NCBI GenBank assembly: GCA_030263385.1
Contig: SZOX01000005.1
Location: forward strand, 122,469-186,468
Source of the DNA: Zeimonas sp003577305
GTDB taxonomy: Bacteria > Pseudomonadota > Gammaproteobacteria > Burkholderiales > Burkholderiaceae_E
Length of the DNA stretch: 64,000 nucleotides
Direction: 5' to 3'
Shown piece after piece: positions 1 to 8,425 of this stretch. Both the position numbers and the translations under genes were made by a program. The notes below the pieces were generated by a model. The model was not told where the DNA came from. It saw only the letters and a program-made list of their open reading frames with translations, and ran no database searches. Position 1 is the stretch's first letter, and the number at the start of each line of letters is the position of its first letter.

Positions 1-2
1 CA

Positions 3-107
3 GCCTGGCTGGTCAATCCGGGCACGATCGCGGGATTGCACGCGCCGCCGACCTGGATCCTGGCAGATCTGGACGCCTGCGAATTCGAAATCAGGGAGCT
101 CGAATGA
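3..107 (+). CDS. 3' end of a metallophosphoesterase (partial)
   Basis: The frame is open from the window edge and codes for about 34 residues containing LVNPGT close to the C terminus. A Leu-(Val/Ile)-Asn-Pro-Gly-(Ser/Thr) motif near the end is characteristic of YfcE/MJ0936-type small phosphodiesterases, whose last beta strands follow it. The stop codon overlaps the start of the AMP nucleosidase gene (ATGA), so the two are probably co-translated. Only the tail is visible, so the family call is an inference from one motif. Confidence 0.45.
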   Translation, partial: AWLVNPGTIAGLHAPPTWILADLDACEFEIRELE

Positions 108-1708
108 GCCCGGCCGACCGGGATGGCGGCCTTCCCGGCGGGTTCGGCCGGCACGCGTCGACCCTGGACAACCCGCCGTTCTTTCCGCCGCAGCGCTTCG
201 ACGACCCCGCGGCGGCGCTGCGGCAGGTCGTCGCGATCTACGAGGCCGGCGTGGCCTGGCTGCGCGAGGCCGTGCAGCGGTTCGTCGCGGGGCAAGAGCC
301 TTCGCAGCGCGTGCACGCGTACTACCCGTTCGTGCGCGTGCGCACCGAGACCGTGGCGCGCGCCGACTCGCGGCTCAGCTACGGCTTCGTCGCAGGGCCT
401 GGCACCTACGAGACGACGCTGACGCGCCCCGACCTGTTCGGGCGCTACTACCACGAACAATTCCGGCTGCTGCTGGCAAACCATGGCGTGCCGATCGAAG
501 TCGGCACCAGCAAGACGCCGATACCGGCGCACTTCGCGATGGCCAGCGACGAGCACATCGAAGGTTCGCTCGATGCCGCACGCCGGCGCCTGATGCGCGA
601 CCTGTTCGACCTGCCCGATCTCGGCGCGATGGACGACGGCATCGCCAACGGCACCTGGGTGCCGCGCTCGGGCGTGCCGCGCCCGCTGGCGCTGTTCACC
701 GCGCCACGCGTCGACTATTCGCTGCACCGGCTGCGCCACTACACCGCGACCGAGCCGGAGCACTTCCAGAACTTCGTGCTGTTCACCAACTACCAGTTCT
801 ACGTGGAGCAGTTCGTGCGGCTCGGCCACCAGATGATGGCCGAGGCCGAACCGGCAGCGCACGGCTATTCGGCGTTCGTCGAGCCGGGCAACGTGGTCAC
901 GCGCCGCACGGCGCCGAATGGTGGCGCCGCGCCCGGGGGTTCGATGTCCGAGGGTTCGGTGTCCGGGGGGCCGCACCCATCCGCCGCCGCTGGGCAGCAT
1001 CCGGCGCCGGGGAGGATGCCGCAGATGCCCGCCTACCATCTGATCCGCGAGGACGGATCGGGGATCACGATGATCAACATCGGCGTCGGCCCGGCCAACG
1101 CGAAGACGATCACCGATCACGTCGCGGTGTTGCGGCCCCACGCGTGGATCATGCTCGGTCATTGCGCCGGGCTGCGCACGACCCAGCAGCTCGGCGAATA
1201 CGTGCTCGCGCACGGCTACGTGCGCGAGGACCACGTACTCGACGAGGACCTGCCGCCGTGGGTGCCGGTGCCGGCGCTGGCCGAGGTGCAGGTCGCCCTC
1301 GAATCGGCGGTCGCCGAGGTCACGCAGCTCACGGGCTACGAACTCAAGCGCGTGATGCGCACCGGTACCGTGGCCAGCACCGACAACCGCAACTGGGAAC
1401 TGCTGCCGCACGGCACGCCGATGCGCCGATTCAGCCAGAGCCGCGCAATCGCGCTCGACATGGAGAGTGCGACGATCGCCGCGAACGGTTTCCGCTTCCG
1501 GGTTCCGTACGGCACGCTGCTGTGCGTGAGCGACAAGCCGGTGCACGGCGAGATCAAGCTGCCGGGCATGGCTGACCGGTTCTATCGCGAGCGCGTCGAG
1601 CAGCACCTGCGGATCGGCATGCGCGCGATCGACCTTCTGCGCCGCCAGCGCGCCGAGCAGCTGCACAGCCGCAAGCTGCGCAGCTTCGACGAAGTCGCGT
1701 TCCAGTAG
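104..1708 (+). CDS. amn: AMP nucleosidase
   Basis: 534 residues, slightly longer than the roughly 480 of E. coli Amn. It should hydrolyse AMP to adenine and ribose 5-phosphate in the cytoplasm. The N-terminal AMP-nucleosidase domain covers about residues 25-180 (YYPFVRVRTE and the TSKTPIPAHFAMA segment). The C-terminal nucleoside-phosphorylase-like domain contains VGPANAKTITDHVAVLRP, MLGHCAGLR and the catalytic-type DMESATIAANG. A low-complexity Gly/Ser/Pro insert near residues 270-300 explains the extra length. The ATG overlaps the stop of the preceding phosphoesterase. It is unrelated in function to the neighbouring sulfur genes and is convergent with them. Confidence 0.93.
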   Translation: MSPADRDGGLPGGFGRHASTLDNPPFFPPQRFDDPAAALRQVVAIYEAGVAWLREAVQRFVAGQEPSQRVHAYYPFVRVRTETVARADSRLSYGFVAGPGTYETTLTRPDLFGRYYHEQFRLLLANHGVPIEVGTSKTPIPAHFAMASDEHIEGSLDAARRRLMRDLFDLPDLGAMDDGIANGTWVPRSGVPRPLALFTAPRVDYSLHRLRHYTATEPEHFQNFVLFTNYQFYVEQFVRLGHQMMAEAEPAAHGYSAFVEPGNVVTRRTAPNGGAAPGGSMSEGSVSGGPHPSAAAGQHPAPGRMPQMPAYHLIREDGSGITMINIGVGPANAKTITDHVAVLRPHAWIMLGHCAGLRTTQQLGEYVLAHGYVREDHVLDEDLPPWVPVPALAEVQVALESAVAEVTQLTGYELKRVMRTGTVASTDNRNWELLPHGTPMRRFSQSRAIALDMESATIAANGFRFRVPYGTLLCVSDKPVHGEIKLPGMADRFYRERVEQHLRIGMRAIDLLRRQRAEQLHSRKLRSFDEVAFQ

Positions 1709-1729
1709 ACCGGCGCCGGGCGACGAAGC

Positions 1730-1891
1730 CTACGGCTTCTTCGGCGTCTGGTATTCGACTTCCTTCTGGAACGGCTCCCAGATGGTCTCGAAGCCGACGA
1801 ATCCCTTTTCGTTCGGCGGCAACGCGCGCGTCGTCACGAAACGTGCGTGCCCATCGGGAACCGGGGCCTTCGGGGGTTGCTGCTCGCTCAT
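1730..1891 (-). CDS. 53-residue hypothetical protein at the end of the apr operon
   Basis: ATG at 1891 is preceded by GAGG at a normal distance, and the frame runs 53 codons to TAG. The product is hydrophilic and Pro-rich at both ends (starts MSEQQPPKAPVPDG, ends EYQTPKKP) with a central aromatic segment FVGFETIWEPF. It has no membrane segment and no cysteine. It lies on the same strand about 80 bases after the SlyD-like gene, so it is probably the last gene of the sat-apr transcript. I do not recognise a family. It could be a small accessory of the sulfite-oxidation enzymes, but that rests on position only. Confidence 0.5.
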   Translation of the reverse strand: MSEQQPPKAPVPDGHARFVTTRALPPNEKGFVGFETIWEPFQKEVEYQTPKKP

Positions 1892-1969
1892 GTTTCACCT
1901 CTTTTCGTCGTGAGGCCGGGTCCGTGCGAGGTTGCGTGCGGCCCGCCCTGTGCCGTGGAATGCCGCTGC

Positions 1970-2518
1970 TCAGACGGGTCGCAGCAGCGTGGGGTCGATG
2001 TCGGGACCGGCGCCGATCGCTCCGCCGGCCCTGATCTCGTCGCTGGTCGCGTCGCGCACGGTCAGTATATCGAGCGTGAAGACGACTTCCCTGCCGCAAA
2101 GCGGATTGTTGCCATCGACGGTCAGCGTCTCGTCGTCCATGTGGGTGACGAGAAAGCTGCGCGTCTGGCCTGCGTCGTTTTCCATCAGGATCGATGCACC
2201 CACTTGCCGGTATTCCTCCGGCACGTTCTCGATCTGATCGGTGAAGACCAGCGATTCGTCGCGGGGCCCGAAAATCTGGTTGCCGTCGATCGTCACTTCG
2301 ATGGTGTCACCCGCCGACCTGCCTTCGAGTTGCTCATGCACCGAAGGGGCGAGAATCTCGGTGTGGCCATGGACATAGCCCAGCGGAAACTCGACCCGGG
2401 TCAGCACATGCCCGGACTTCCGGTCGGTGACCTTGTAGCTCAGTTCGACGAACTTGCCGGCCTCGATGACCTGGTTCACGTGTTCGATCCCGATGAAGCG
2501 ATCAGAAGATGGATGCAC
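1970..2518 (-). CDS. SlyD-like FKBP-type peptidyl-prolyl isomerase
   Basis: About 170-182 residues. The FKBP/SlyD arrangement is clear: an N-terminal half-domain (GKFVELSYKVTD), an inserted flap (residues about 70-130, with GPRDESLVF) and a closing strand VDGNNPLCGREVVFTLDIL, the SlyD signature. SlyD proteins are cytoplasmic folding helpers and metallochaperones; the His-rich tail of E. coli SlyD is missing. The ATG at 2518 overlaps the upstream gene by 17 bases. A GTG at 2479 (VNQVIEAGKF) would give a more typical SlyD N terminus and is an alternative start. Its position in the apr operon suggests it assists maturation of an operon product; this is inference. Confidence 0.8.
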   Translation of the reverse strand: MHPSSDRFIGIEHVNQVIEAGKFVELSYKVTDRKSGHVLTRVEFPLGYVHGHTEILAPSVHEQLEGRSAGDTIEVTIDGNQIFGPRDESLVFTDQIENVPEEYRQVGASILMENDAGQTRSFLVTHMDDETLTVDGNNPLCGREVVFTLDILTVRDATSDEIRAGGAIGAGPDIDPTLLRPV

Positions 2519-2852
2519 CGAAGATCCTGAGTTGCCCGTCCTCGTAGCCGAGCACGAGCCGGCCGAGCCATTCGCCGGGCTTCCTGGTGCTGCGCTGCCG
2601 GAACAGGACGGTCACGTGCTCGCCGCGGCGGATGATGCCCAGCGTGTCGAACTGCTCGGAGAGGTTGCGGGCCAGCTCGCTGTGTGCGAACTGGTGACCG
2701 GCGGCAACCTGGTCCATTGCGCGCGCCAGCGAACTGGAGAAGTTCCTGGAGAACTCGCCGTACTTGCCTTCGTTCGAGTACCTGACGAGGTCGCGCCACA
2801 GGGGCGCGGCCATCGCCAGGATCTCTTCGTCCGTCTTCTCGATGATGTTCAC
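2502..2852 (-). CDS. conserved-looking hypothetical protein downstream of aprA
   Basis: 116 residues if translation starts at GTG 2852 (VNIIEKTDEEIL), 20 bases after the aprA stop; a longer frame exists but overlaps aprA. The protein is soluble, alpha-helical at the N terminus (WRDLVRYSNEGKYGEFSRNF) with a beta-rich second half (HVTVLFRQRS, GRLVLGYEDGQLRIFGASIF). This resembles the small SnoaL/NTF2-like or DUF4864 style of fold, but I cannot assign it. Its stop overlaps the SlyD-like gene, so it belongs to the same transcript. No catalytic motif is evident. Confidence 0.6.
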   Translation of the reverse strand: MNIIEKTDEEILAMAAPLWRDLVRYSNEGKYGEFSRNFSSSLARAMDQVAAGHQFAHSELARNLSEQFDTLGIIRRGEHVTVLFRQRSTRKPGEWLGRLVLGYEDGQLRIFGASIF

Positions 2853-2871
2853 ACGCGTCGCCGGCGACCTG

Positions 2872-4740
2872 CTATTTCTCGTCGCCCACCAGGTGATAGC
2901 AGGGTGCCTTCTCCATCGTGTATTCACCCGTCTTCGGGTCGCGCCGCGAGACCGTCAACACGTGCCAGTTCTCGTCGTCCAGCTTCATGTAGTCGCCCCG
3001 GTAGTAGTAGCCGGGCCAGCGCGTCTCCTTGCGGAACAGCGTGTGGTGCGTGACGCATTCGGCGGCGCGATGACGGTGTTTCAGTTCCCACGCGCGCAGC
3101 AGCTCGTGCAGGTCGGCGGCAGCCAGCTTCTCGAGATCCTCCTCCATGATCCTGAGTTTCTTCAGGCCGATGTGCAGCAGCTTCTCGTTGGTCATGTAGT
3201 TGGCCGACACCCCGCCGCAGTACTCGTCCATCAGCTTCTGCAGGCGGTCGAGCCCCTGCTGGGGACTGATGTAGTGCGGATTGACGCTGCCCGCGACGAC
3301 CGCATTGCGGTGGATCCGGTAGTGCTCGAGAGGCCGGTACACTTCCCGCTCGAGGCGTTCGATCTGCGCCTGCGAGACGACGATGCCCTCGGCCTTGCCG
3401 TCGTCGATGTACTTGCAGGCGGCCTTCGCCGCCAGCCGGCCCTCGGTGAACGAACCCGACGAGAATGCGTGCGGCGTGCCGCCCACCGTGTCGCCGGCCC
3501 CGAAGAGACCTTCGATCGTCGTCATGCGGTTGTAGCCCCAGAAGTACTCGGGGGGCGAGACGTCTTCGGGGCCCGAGCACCAGGCGCCCGATCCGGTCGC
3601 GTGCGAGCCCATCACGTAGGGCTCGGAGGTGGTCAGTTCGGGGTTCTCGTTCTTCGGATCGACGTCGGTGGCGGCCCACAGAACCGCCTGCCCGACGGTC
3701 ATGCCAAGGAAGTTCTCCCAGCCGACTTCTTCGAGGTGCGGGTCCTGGAAAGCGCGCATCGTCACCATGTGAATCGGGCCGCGGCCGGCGTTGACCTCGC
3801 TGATCAATGCGTGATTGCGCAGACAGGTCGGGATCGGCCGATGCGTCAGGTGCGAAGCCTCCGGATCCAGGTATTCCTTGCCGACCATCTTCTGCAGGCT
3901 CGGCCACCACTTGGATTCGAACTCCTCGCCCAGGCCATTCTGGGTGTACGTCTTCAGGTGCAGGAAGTAGGCGCCGACCGGGCCGTAACCGTCCTTGAAG
4001 CGGGCCAGCACGATGCGGTTTTCCATCTGCGTCATCTTGGCGCCCGCGTTGATCAGCAGGCCGTACGCCGACGCCGACGACCACGGTGCGTACCAGGTGC
4101 GTCCGGCGCCTTCGCCCACCGAGCGCGGCTTGAAGATGTTGGACGCGCCGCCCGCGCCGCAGATCACGGTCCTGGCCTTGAAGACGTGGAAGTTGCCGGT
4201 GCGGACGTTGAAGCCGACGGCGCCGGCCACCCGGTTCTCGCGGCTCTCGTCCATCAGCAGGTGCGTGACGCAGATGCGGTTGAAGACCTTGTCGGCCGAC
4301 TTCTTGGCTGCCTCGGCCACGATGGGCTTGTACGACTCGCCGTGGATCATGATCTGCCACCGGCCTTCGCGCAGATAGCGCCCGGTCTTCGGGTCTTTCA
4401 TGATCGGCAGGCCCCACTCCTCGAACTGGTGCACCGTGGAGTCGACGTGACGGGCCATGTCGAACGCCAGGTCTTCGCGCACCATGCCCATCAGGTCGAT
4501 GCGCGCGTAGCGGACGTGGTCCTCGGGCTGGTTCTCTCCCCAGCGCGTGCCCATGTAGCAGTTGATCGCGTACAGGCCCTGGGCGACCGCACCCGACCGA
4601 TCGATGTTCGCCTTCTCGGCGATGACGATCTTCTTGTTCTGCCCCCAGAACCGCGCCTCCCAGGCCGCTCCGGTGCCGCCCAGTCCTGCACCGACCACGA
4701 GAATGTCGATGCCGTCTTCGATGATGGTTTGGTAGGCCAT
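2872..4740 (-). CDS. aprA: adenylylsulfate (APS) reductase, flavoprotein alpha subunit
   Basis: 622 residues, the family's normal size. It carries FAD and, working in reverse in sulfur oxidisers, condenses sulfite with AMP to APS while passing two electrons to AprB. The N-terminal dinucleotide fold ILVVGAGLGGTGAAWEA (residues 13-29) is followed by the fumarate-reductase/AprA-type core (DRSGAVAQGLYAINCYMG; GESYKPIVAEAAKKS) and the long C-terminal domain (TRWPGYYYRGDYMKLDDENWH) that contacts AprB. ATG lies one base after the aprB stop. It is cytoplasmic; the AprM gene upstream supplies the membrane link. Confidence 0.97.
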   Translation of the reverse strand: MAYQTIIEDGIDILVVGAGLGGTGAAWEARFWGQNKKIVIAEKANIDRSGAVAQGLYAINCYMGTRWGENQPEDHVRYARIDLMGMVREDLAFDMARHVDSTVHQFEEWGLPIMKDPKTGRYLREGRWQIMIHGESYKPIVAEAAKKSADKVFNRICVTHLLMDESRENRVAGAVGFNVRTGNFHVFKARTVICGAGGASNIFKPRSVGEGAGRTWYAPWSSASAYGLLINAGAKMTQMENRIVLARFKDGYGPVGAYFLHLKTYTQNGLGEEFESKWWPSLQKMVGKEYLDPEASHLTHRPIPTCLRNHALISEVNAGRGPIHMVTMRAFQDPHLEEVGWENFLGMTVGQAVLWAATDVDPKNENPELTTSEPYVMGSHATGSGAWCSGPEDVSPPEYFWGYNRMTTIEGLFGAGDTVGGTPHAFSSGSFTEGRLAAKAACKYIDDGKAEGIVVSQAQIERLEREVYRPLEHYRIHRNAVVAGSVNPHYISPQQGLDRLQKLMDEYCGGVSANYMTNEKLLHIGLKKLRIMEEDLEKLAAADLHELLRAWELKHRHRAAECVTHHTLFRKETRWPGYYYRGDYMKLDDENWHVLTVSRRDPKTGEYTMEKAPCYHLVGDEK

Positions 4741-4741
4741 A

Positions 4742-5221
4742 TCAGTAGTACACGCCTTTCTTCAGTTTGAGGCCTGCATCCTGCAGGGTGCGCAGACCGC
4801 CGTCGTCCAGCCGGACGTATTTCGGTTCGTTGTAGAGGAGCTGGCTGTTGCGCATCTCCTCGCGCGGCGGCGGAACCTCCGCGAGCTTCGGAATCGCCTG
4901 GCCCCAGGGCTTGGTGGTGATCGGCGAGAGGAAGTTCTTCTCGGTGCCGTTGCGGAACTTGATCCGCCAGGCGATCGTGCCGCGCCGTTCGTCGCGGTCG
5001 ACGCGCACGCTGTGTCCGAGCGGCGCGAAGTCGGCGTATCCGCGTACGTCGATCGCATGCTGCGGGCAGGCCTTGACGCAGGAAAAGCACTCCCAGCACA
5101 TGTTCGGCTCGATGTTGTACGCGCGCCGATAGGTCTTGTCGATGTGCATGATGTCAGACGGGCAGATGTCGACGCAGTGTCCGCATCCGTCGCATCGCGT
5201 CATGTAGACGAAGGTAGGCAT
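4742..5221 (-). CDS. aprB: adenylylsulfate (APS) reductase, iron-sulfur beta subunit
   Basis: 159 residues. Two 4Fe-4S motifs are visible, CDGCGHCVDIC (Cys10, 13, 16, 20) and CWECFSCVKAC (Cys42, 45, 48, 52). A C-terminal tail follows (residues about 70-159, ending GLKLKKGVYY) that in known AprBA structures wraps around AprA. It receives electrons from the AprA flavin and hands them towards the quinone pool. The gene order sat-aprM-aprB-aprA matches sulfur-oxidising proteobacteria that use AprM rather than QmoABC. Confidence 0.96.
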   Translation of the reverse strand: MPTFVYMTRCDGCGHCVDICPSDIMHIDKTYRRAYNIEPNMCWECFSCVKACPQHAIDVRGYADFAPLGHSVRVDRDERRGTIAWRIKFRNGTEKNFLSPITTKPWGQAIPKLAEVPPPREEMRNSQLLYNEPKYVRLDDGGLRTLQDAGLKLKKGVYY

Positions 5222-5276
5222 TCGTCCAGCTCCTTGTTATCTGGTCCGGTGGGAATTGCGGTGTGCTTGCATGTTG

Positions 5277-6089
5277 TCAATAGTGCCGCGGCGCATCGCG
5301 CTTGATGCCGAGCCCCATGTCCATCGGAGCGTCGAGCAGCAGTTGCATCGAGTGCCTCTTCTGCTGCTCGGGATCATCGCGCGTCTGCGTGGGCAGGTTC
5401 TCGGCGGTGCCGTTGGCCCTGGACAGCCGCTTCTCCAGCGCGGCCGCGGGCTTGAAGAACATGTGCGCGAACTTCGACCAGGGCACTCCGGCGAACAGCA
5501 CCGTCGTGGCGAGAATGTACAACCAGAAGAGCACGCCGGCACCGCCGCCCGCCGCGGCCCAGATCAGTGCGAGCGTCGCGCTGGCCAGCAGCGACAGGAT
5601 GAACAGGTCGGCCTTCACGATCCTGAAAGGCGAGTGGCCCTCCGCGGCCACGTCGACGCGGATGAAGAACCAGAACCAGTAGCCGCCGACGCAGATCATC
5701 AGGGCGCCGATCCACCAGAGCTGCGCCCAGAACGGGCTTGCCGAGGAATCGAAAACCAGCACCACGGTGGCGAGCACGTAGAACACGAAACCGTACATGC
5801 CGAGCAGGTGCGAAACGCGCCGGCGCGGATTGCAGAACTCGCCCGAGGCCAGCACGTCGACCACGGCTGTCTGCACGGCGATCGAAGCCATCTGCCCGCC
5901 GCTCACCCGGCGTGCCGCCTTCGACTTCGACCTGCGAAGGTTCTCGAAGAAGTAAGCGGCGCTCCCCTTGTGCACGACGTCGAACAGCGTTCCGGCCACG
6001 ACCAGCAGGAACATGACAATCACGTACCACTGCATGACTGCAGGCGAGAGCGACGCCGACAGCCCGGCGAACGGATTGGTGGTTAGCAT
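5277..6089 (-). CDS. aprM: AprM, putative membrane anchor of APS reductase
   Basis: 270 residues with about five hydrophobic segments (for example MQWYVIVMFLLVVAG near the N terminus, LLGMYGFVFYVLATVVLVF in the middle, LFILSLLASATLALIWAA and VLFWLYILATTVLFAG later). The overall look is that of the NarI/HdrE-type cytochrome b superfamily, including His residues in the helices (RVSHLLGMYG; WSKFAHMFFKP). In sulfur oxidisers without qmo genes, AprM is proposed to pass electrons from AprBA to quinone. It sits between sat and aprB on the same strand with short spacers, consistent with that role. Confidence 0.85.
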   Translation of the reverse strand: MLTTNPFAGLSASLSPAVMQWYVIVMFLLVVAGTLFDVVHKGSAAYFFENLRRSKSKAARRVSGGQMASIAVQTAVVDVLASGEFCNPRRRVSHLLGMYGFVFYVLATVVLVFDSSASPFWAQLWWIGALMICVGGYWFWFFIRVDVAAEGHSPFRIVKADLFILSLLASATLALIWAAAGGGAGVLFWLYILATTVLFAGVPWSKFAHMFFKPAAALEKRLSRANGTAENLPTQTRDDPEQQKRHSMQLLLDAPMDMGLGIKRDAPRHY

Positions 6090-6140
6090 CGTGCGATCTC
6101 CTCCGAGAATGAGCGTAGGTGTGGTTGGAGCCCGGCGCCG

Positions 6141-7355
6141 TCAGCGTGCCGAGTGTCCGGTCATTTTCACCTCGACGCGCTCGTGCGCGGCGAGACCTGC
6201 GTAGTACTCCCTGAGCACGGCCAGTACCTCGGGCCGGCTGAACTCCGCCGGCACCTCGGCGCCCTCGGAGAGCCACTTGCGAAGCTTGGTGCCCGAGACG
6301 AGCAGCCGGTCGGCCTCGTCGTGCGGGCAAGTGCGCGCGGAGGCCATGCCGCCGCACTTGTAGCACCAGAAGGTCCAGTCGATCTTCATCGGCTGCGTCT
6401 GCAGCGAACCCTTCGGGATCTCGTCGAAGATGTGGTGCGCGTCGAACGGCCCGTAGTAGCTGCCGACGCCCGCGTGATCGCGGCCGACGATCTGGTGCGA
6501 GCAGCCGTAATTCTGCCGGAACAGCGCGTGCAGCAGCGCCTCGCGCGGACCCGCATAGCGCATGTCGAGCGGATAGCCGGCCTGGACGATGGTCTTCTTC
6601 TGGAAGTAGTTCTCGACCAGCACCGAGATCGCGCGCGTGCGCACCTCGGCGGGAATGTCGCCGGGCTTGAGCGCACCGAGCAGCGAGTGCACGAGCACGC
6701 CGTCGCTCACCTCGATCGCGACCTTGGCGAGGTATTCGTGCGAGCGATGCATCGGGTTGCGCGTCTGGAACGCCGCGACCTTCGACCAGCCGAGCGACTC
6801 GAACAGCGCGCGCGTCTGCGCCGGCGTCTTGAACAGGTCGCCGTATTTTTCGGGGAACTCGCCACTGGACAGCACCTTCACCGGCCCGGCCAGGTTCACG
6901 TCGCCCTGGGCCATCACCATCTTCACGCCGGGATGCTCGGGGTCGGTGGTGCGAAAGACGGTCGCGCACTCGTGCGCCTTGTCGATCGCGTATTTCTCGG
7001 TGACCTTCATCGTCGCGAGCGCCGAGCCGTCGTCGGGATCGACGAGCGCCAGTTCGCCTCCGACCGCAATCGGGTCGGCCTGCGCGCTGCTGGCCGACAA
7101 CGTGATCGGAATCGGCCAGAACAGCCCGTTGGCCATGCGCATGCCGTCGCACACGCCCTGCCAGTCGGCGTGCGTCATGAAGCCCTGCAGGGGGGTGAAC
7201 CCGCCGATGCCCATCATGATCAGGTCGCCCTTCTCGCGGGAGCTCACCTGCAGCTTCGGCAGGGTCTGCGCGCGGGCCCGCTCGGCCGCCAGTGCGTCTC
7301 CTTCGAGCAGCAGCGGCAGCAGTCCGCCGCCCCCGTGGGGATCAACGAGCGCCAT
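6141..7355 (-). CDS. sat: ATP sulfurylase (sulfate adenylyltransferase), dissimilatory type
   Basis: 404 residues from ATG 7355, which has a GGAGGG ribosome site; an upstream in-frame ATG at 7394 lacks one. The single-domain, homo-oligomeric Sat type is recognised by QTRNPMHRSHE and GRDHAGVGSYYG, the nucleotide-binding motifs, and by the zinc-type segment CYKCGGMASARTCPH near the C terminus found in dissimilatory enzymes. In sulfur oxidation it runs towards ATP: APS plus pyrophosphate gives sulfate plus ATP. First gene of the sat-aprMBA group, 78 bases behind soeC, so readthrough from soe is possible. Confidence 0.96.
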   Translation of the reverse strand: MALVDPHGGGGLLPLLLEGDALAAERARAQTLPKLQVSSREKGDLIMMGIGGFTPLQGFMTHADWQGVCDGMRMANGLFWPIPITLSASSAQADPIAVGGELALVDPDDGSALATMKVTEKYAIDKAHECATVFRTTDPEHPGVKMVMAQGDVNLAGPVKVLSSGEFPEKYGDLFKTPAQTRALFESLGWSKVAAFQTRNPMHRSHEYLAKVAIEVSDGVLVHSLLGALKPGDIPAEVRTRAISVLVENYFQKKTIVQAGYPLDMRYAGPREALLHALFRQNYGCSHQIVGRDHAGVGSYYGPFDAHHIFDEIPKGSLQTQPMKIDWTFWCYKCGGMASARTCPHDEADRLLVSGTKLRKWLSEGAEVPAEFSRPEVLAVLREYYAGLAAHERVEVKMTGHSAR

Positions 7356-7433
7356 GTTCCGTATCCCTCCATGTGTCTGGCCGCCCGGGAACATACCCGA
7401 ACGAGCGCTTCGGTTCCTTGACGTATCGCAGCT

Positions 7434-8414
7434 TCATGCCACTGCCTGGTAATAGAGATTCTGCGGGTGATTCGCTTCGGCGAAGAAGAACCAGCGCTCG
7501 GCCACCAGGCCGGCGAACTGGATCACGAGTGCCGCCACCAGCAACGGTCCGGCCGGCCCGGCCAGCGCGAGCGCCTGCAGTGCCGCCGGCAGCGCGAACG
7601 CCGCCGTCAGGAACGCCCACTTCACCCAGCGCAGCGTGCCCGGCGGGCGCCCGTGGAAGAACTCATGGGTGTTGAACGAACCCGACTGGAAGCCCATCGA
7701 CTTCTGCACGATCCGCGGGTGTTTGATGCCGATCGCCGTCTGCAGCGTGGATTTCGGCTTCAGCCGTCGGTTGCGCATCAGCGCCGCGCTGCGCCCGGCC
7801 AGCCCCAGCAGCGTGAACGCGAGCGCGTAGCCCGTGAAGAGCCGGGTGAGGTCGGGTGCGCTCGCTGCAGAGAATGCGCCCGCCAGCGTGAAGCCCGACG
7901 CGCAGCCGAGCAGCAGGAAATTGATCGGCGTGAGCGGACTGTGCCACTCGCGCAGGAACGGCAGGCAAGCATAGATCATGCCGGTGCAGACAAACAGCGC
8001 CAGCGCGAGCACGACCGCGCCCAGCCCGACGATCGTGGCGAGATCGATCACCCCGCCTCCGGGCAGCCGGGCGAGCACGGGTCGCCACCCCGTGAAGTGC
8101 ACCAGCGCGTAGACGAAGACCGCGAACATGAAGGCCGGCAGCACGATCACCTCGCGTGACAGCCACGAGGTGCGCCATTGTGCGATCGCGCGCCAGGCAC
8201 GCTCCGGGCGGCCGAGGTGGAAGAACGAGGCGAGCAGCCCGGCGCCCGTGAGCACCAGCGCGATCACGCTGCCGGTGACGTCGAAAGCGAGGCTGTCTGC
8301 CGGGGGGACCAGGTCGAAGAGCGCCAGCCCGTGCGCGGTGAAGATCGCGAGAAACAGGCCCTGGCCAGCGCCGATCAGCGTCGTCAGCAGGATTACCGAA
8401 GCCTCGGGGCGCAT
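7434..8414 (-). CDS. soeC: sulfite dehydrogenase (quinone) membrane subunit SoeC, DmsC/NrfD-like
   Basis: 326 residues from ATG 8414. About eight hydrophobic segments are visible (for example IGAGQGLFLAIFTAHGLALF, VIALVLTGAGLLASFFHLG, LATIVGLGAVVLALALFV). The FFHLGRPERAWRA motif typical of DmsC-family quinone-binding anchors is present, and the tail is EANHPQNLYYQAVA. It should anchor SoeAB to the inside of the membrane and pass electrons to quinone. Directly downstream of soeB (11-base gap). DmsC itself is the alternative, but the whole-operon context and the cytoplasmic SoeA favour Soe. Confidence 0.88.
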   Translation of the reverse strand: MRPEASVILLTTLIGAGQGLFLAIFTAHGLALFDLVPPADSLAFDVTGSVIALVLTGAGLLASFFHLGRPERAWRAIAQWRTSWLSREVIVLPAFMFAVFVYALVHFTGWRPVLARLPGGGVIDLATIVGLGAVVLALALFVCTGMIYACLPFLREWHSPLTPINFLLLGCASGFTLAGAFSAASAPDLTRLFTGYALAFTLLGLAGRSAALMRNRRLKPKSTLQTAIGIKHPRIVQKSMGFQSGSFNTHEFFHGRPPGTLRWVKWAFLTAAFALPAALQALALAGPAGPLLVAALVIQFAGLVAERWFFFAEANHPQNLYYQAVA

Positions 8415-8425
8415 GGGGCTCGCCG

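Noticed and set aside
2764..4770. 668-codon open frame antisense to aprA
   Set aside because: Antisense shadow of a highly conserved gene; composition is Arg/Val/His-rich without any recognisable domain.
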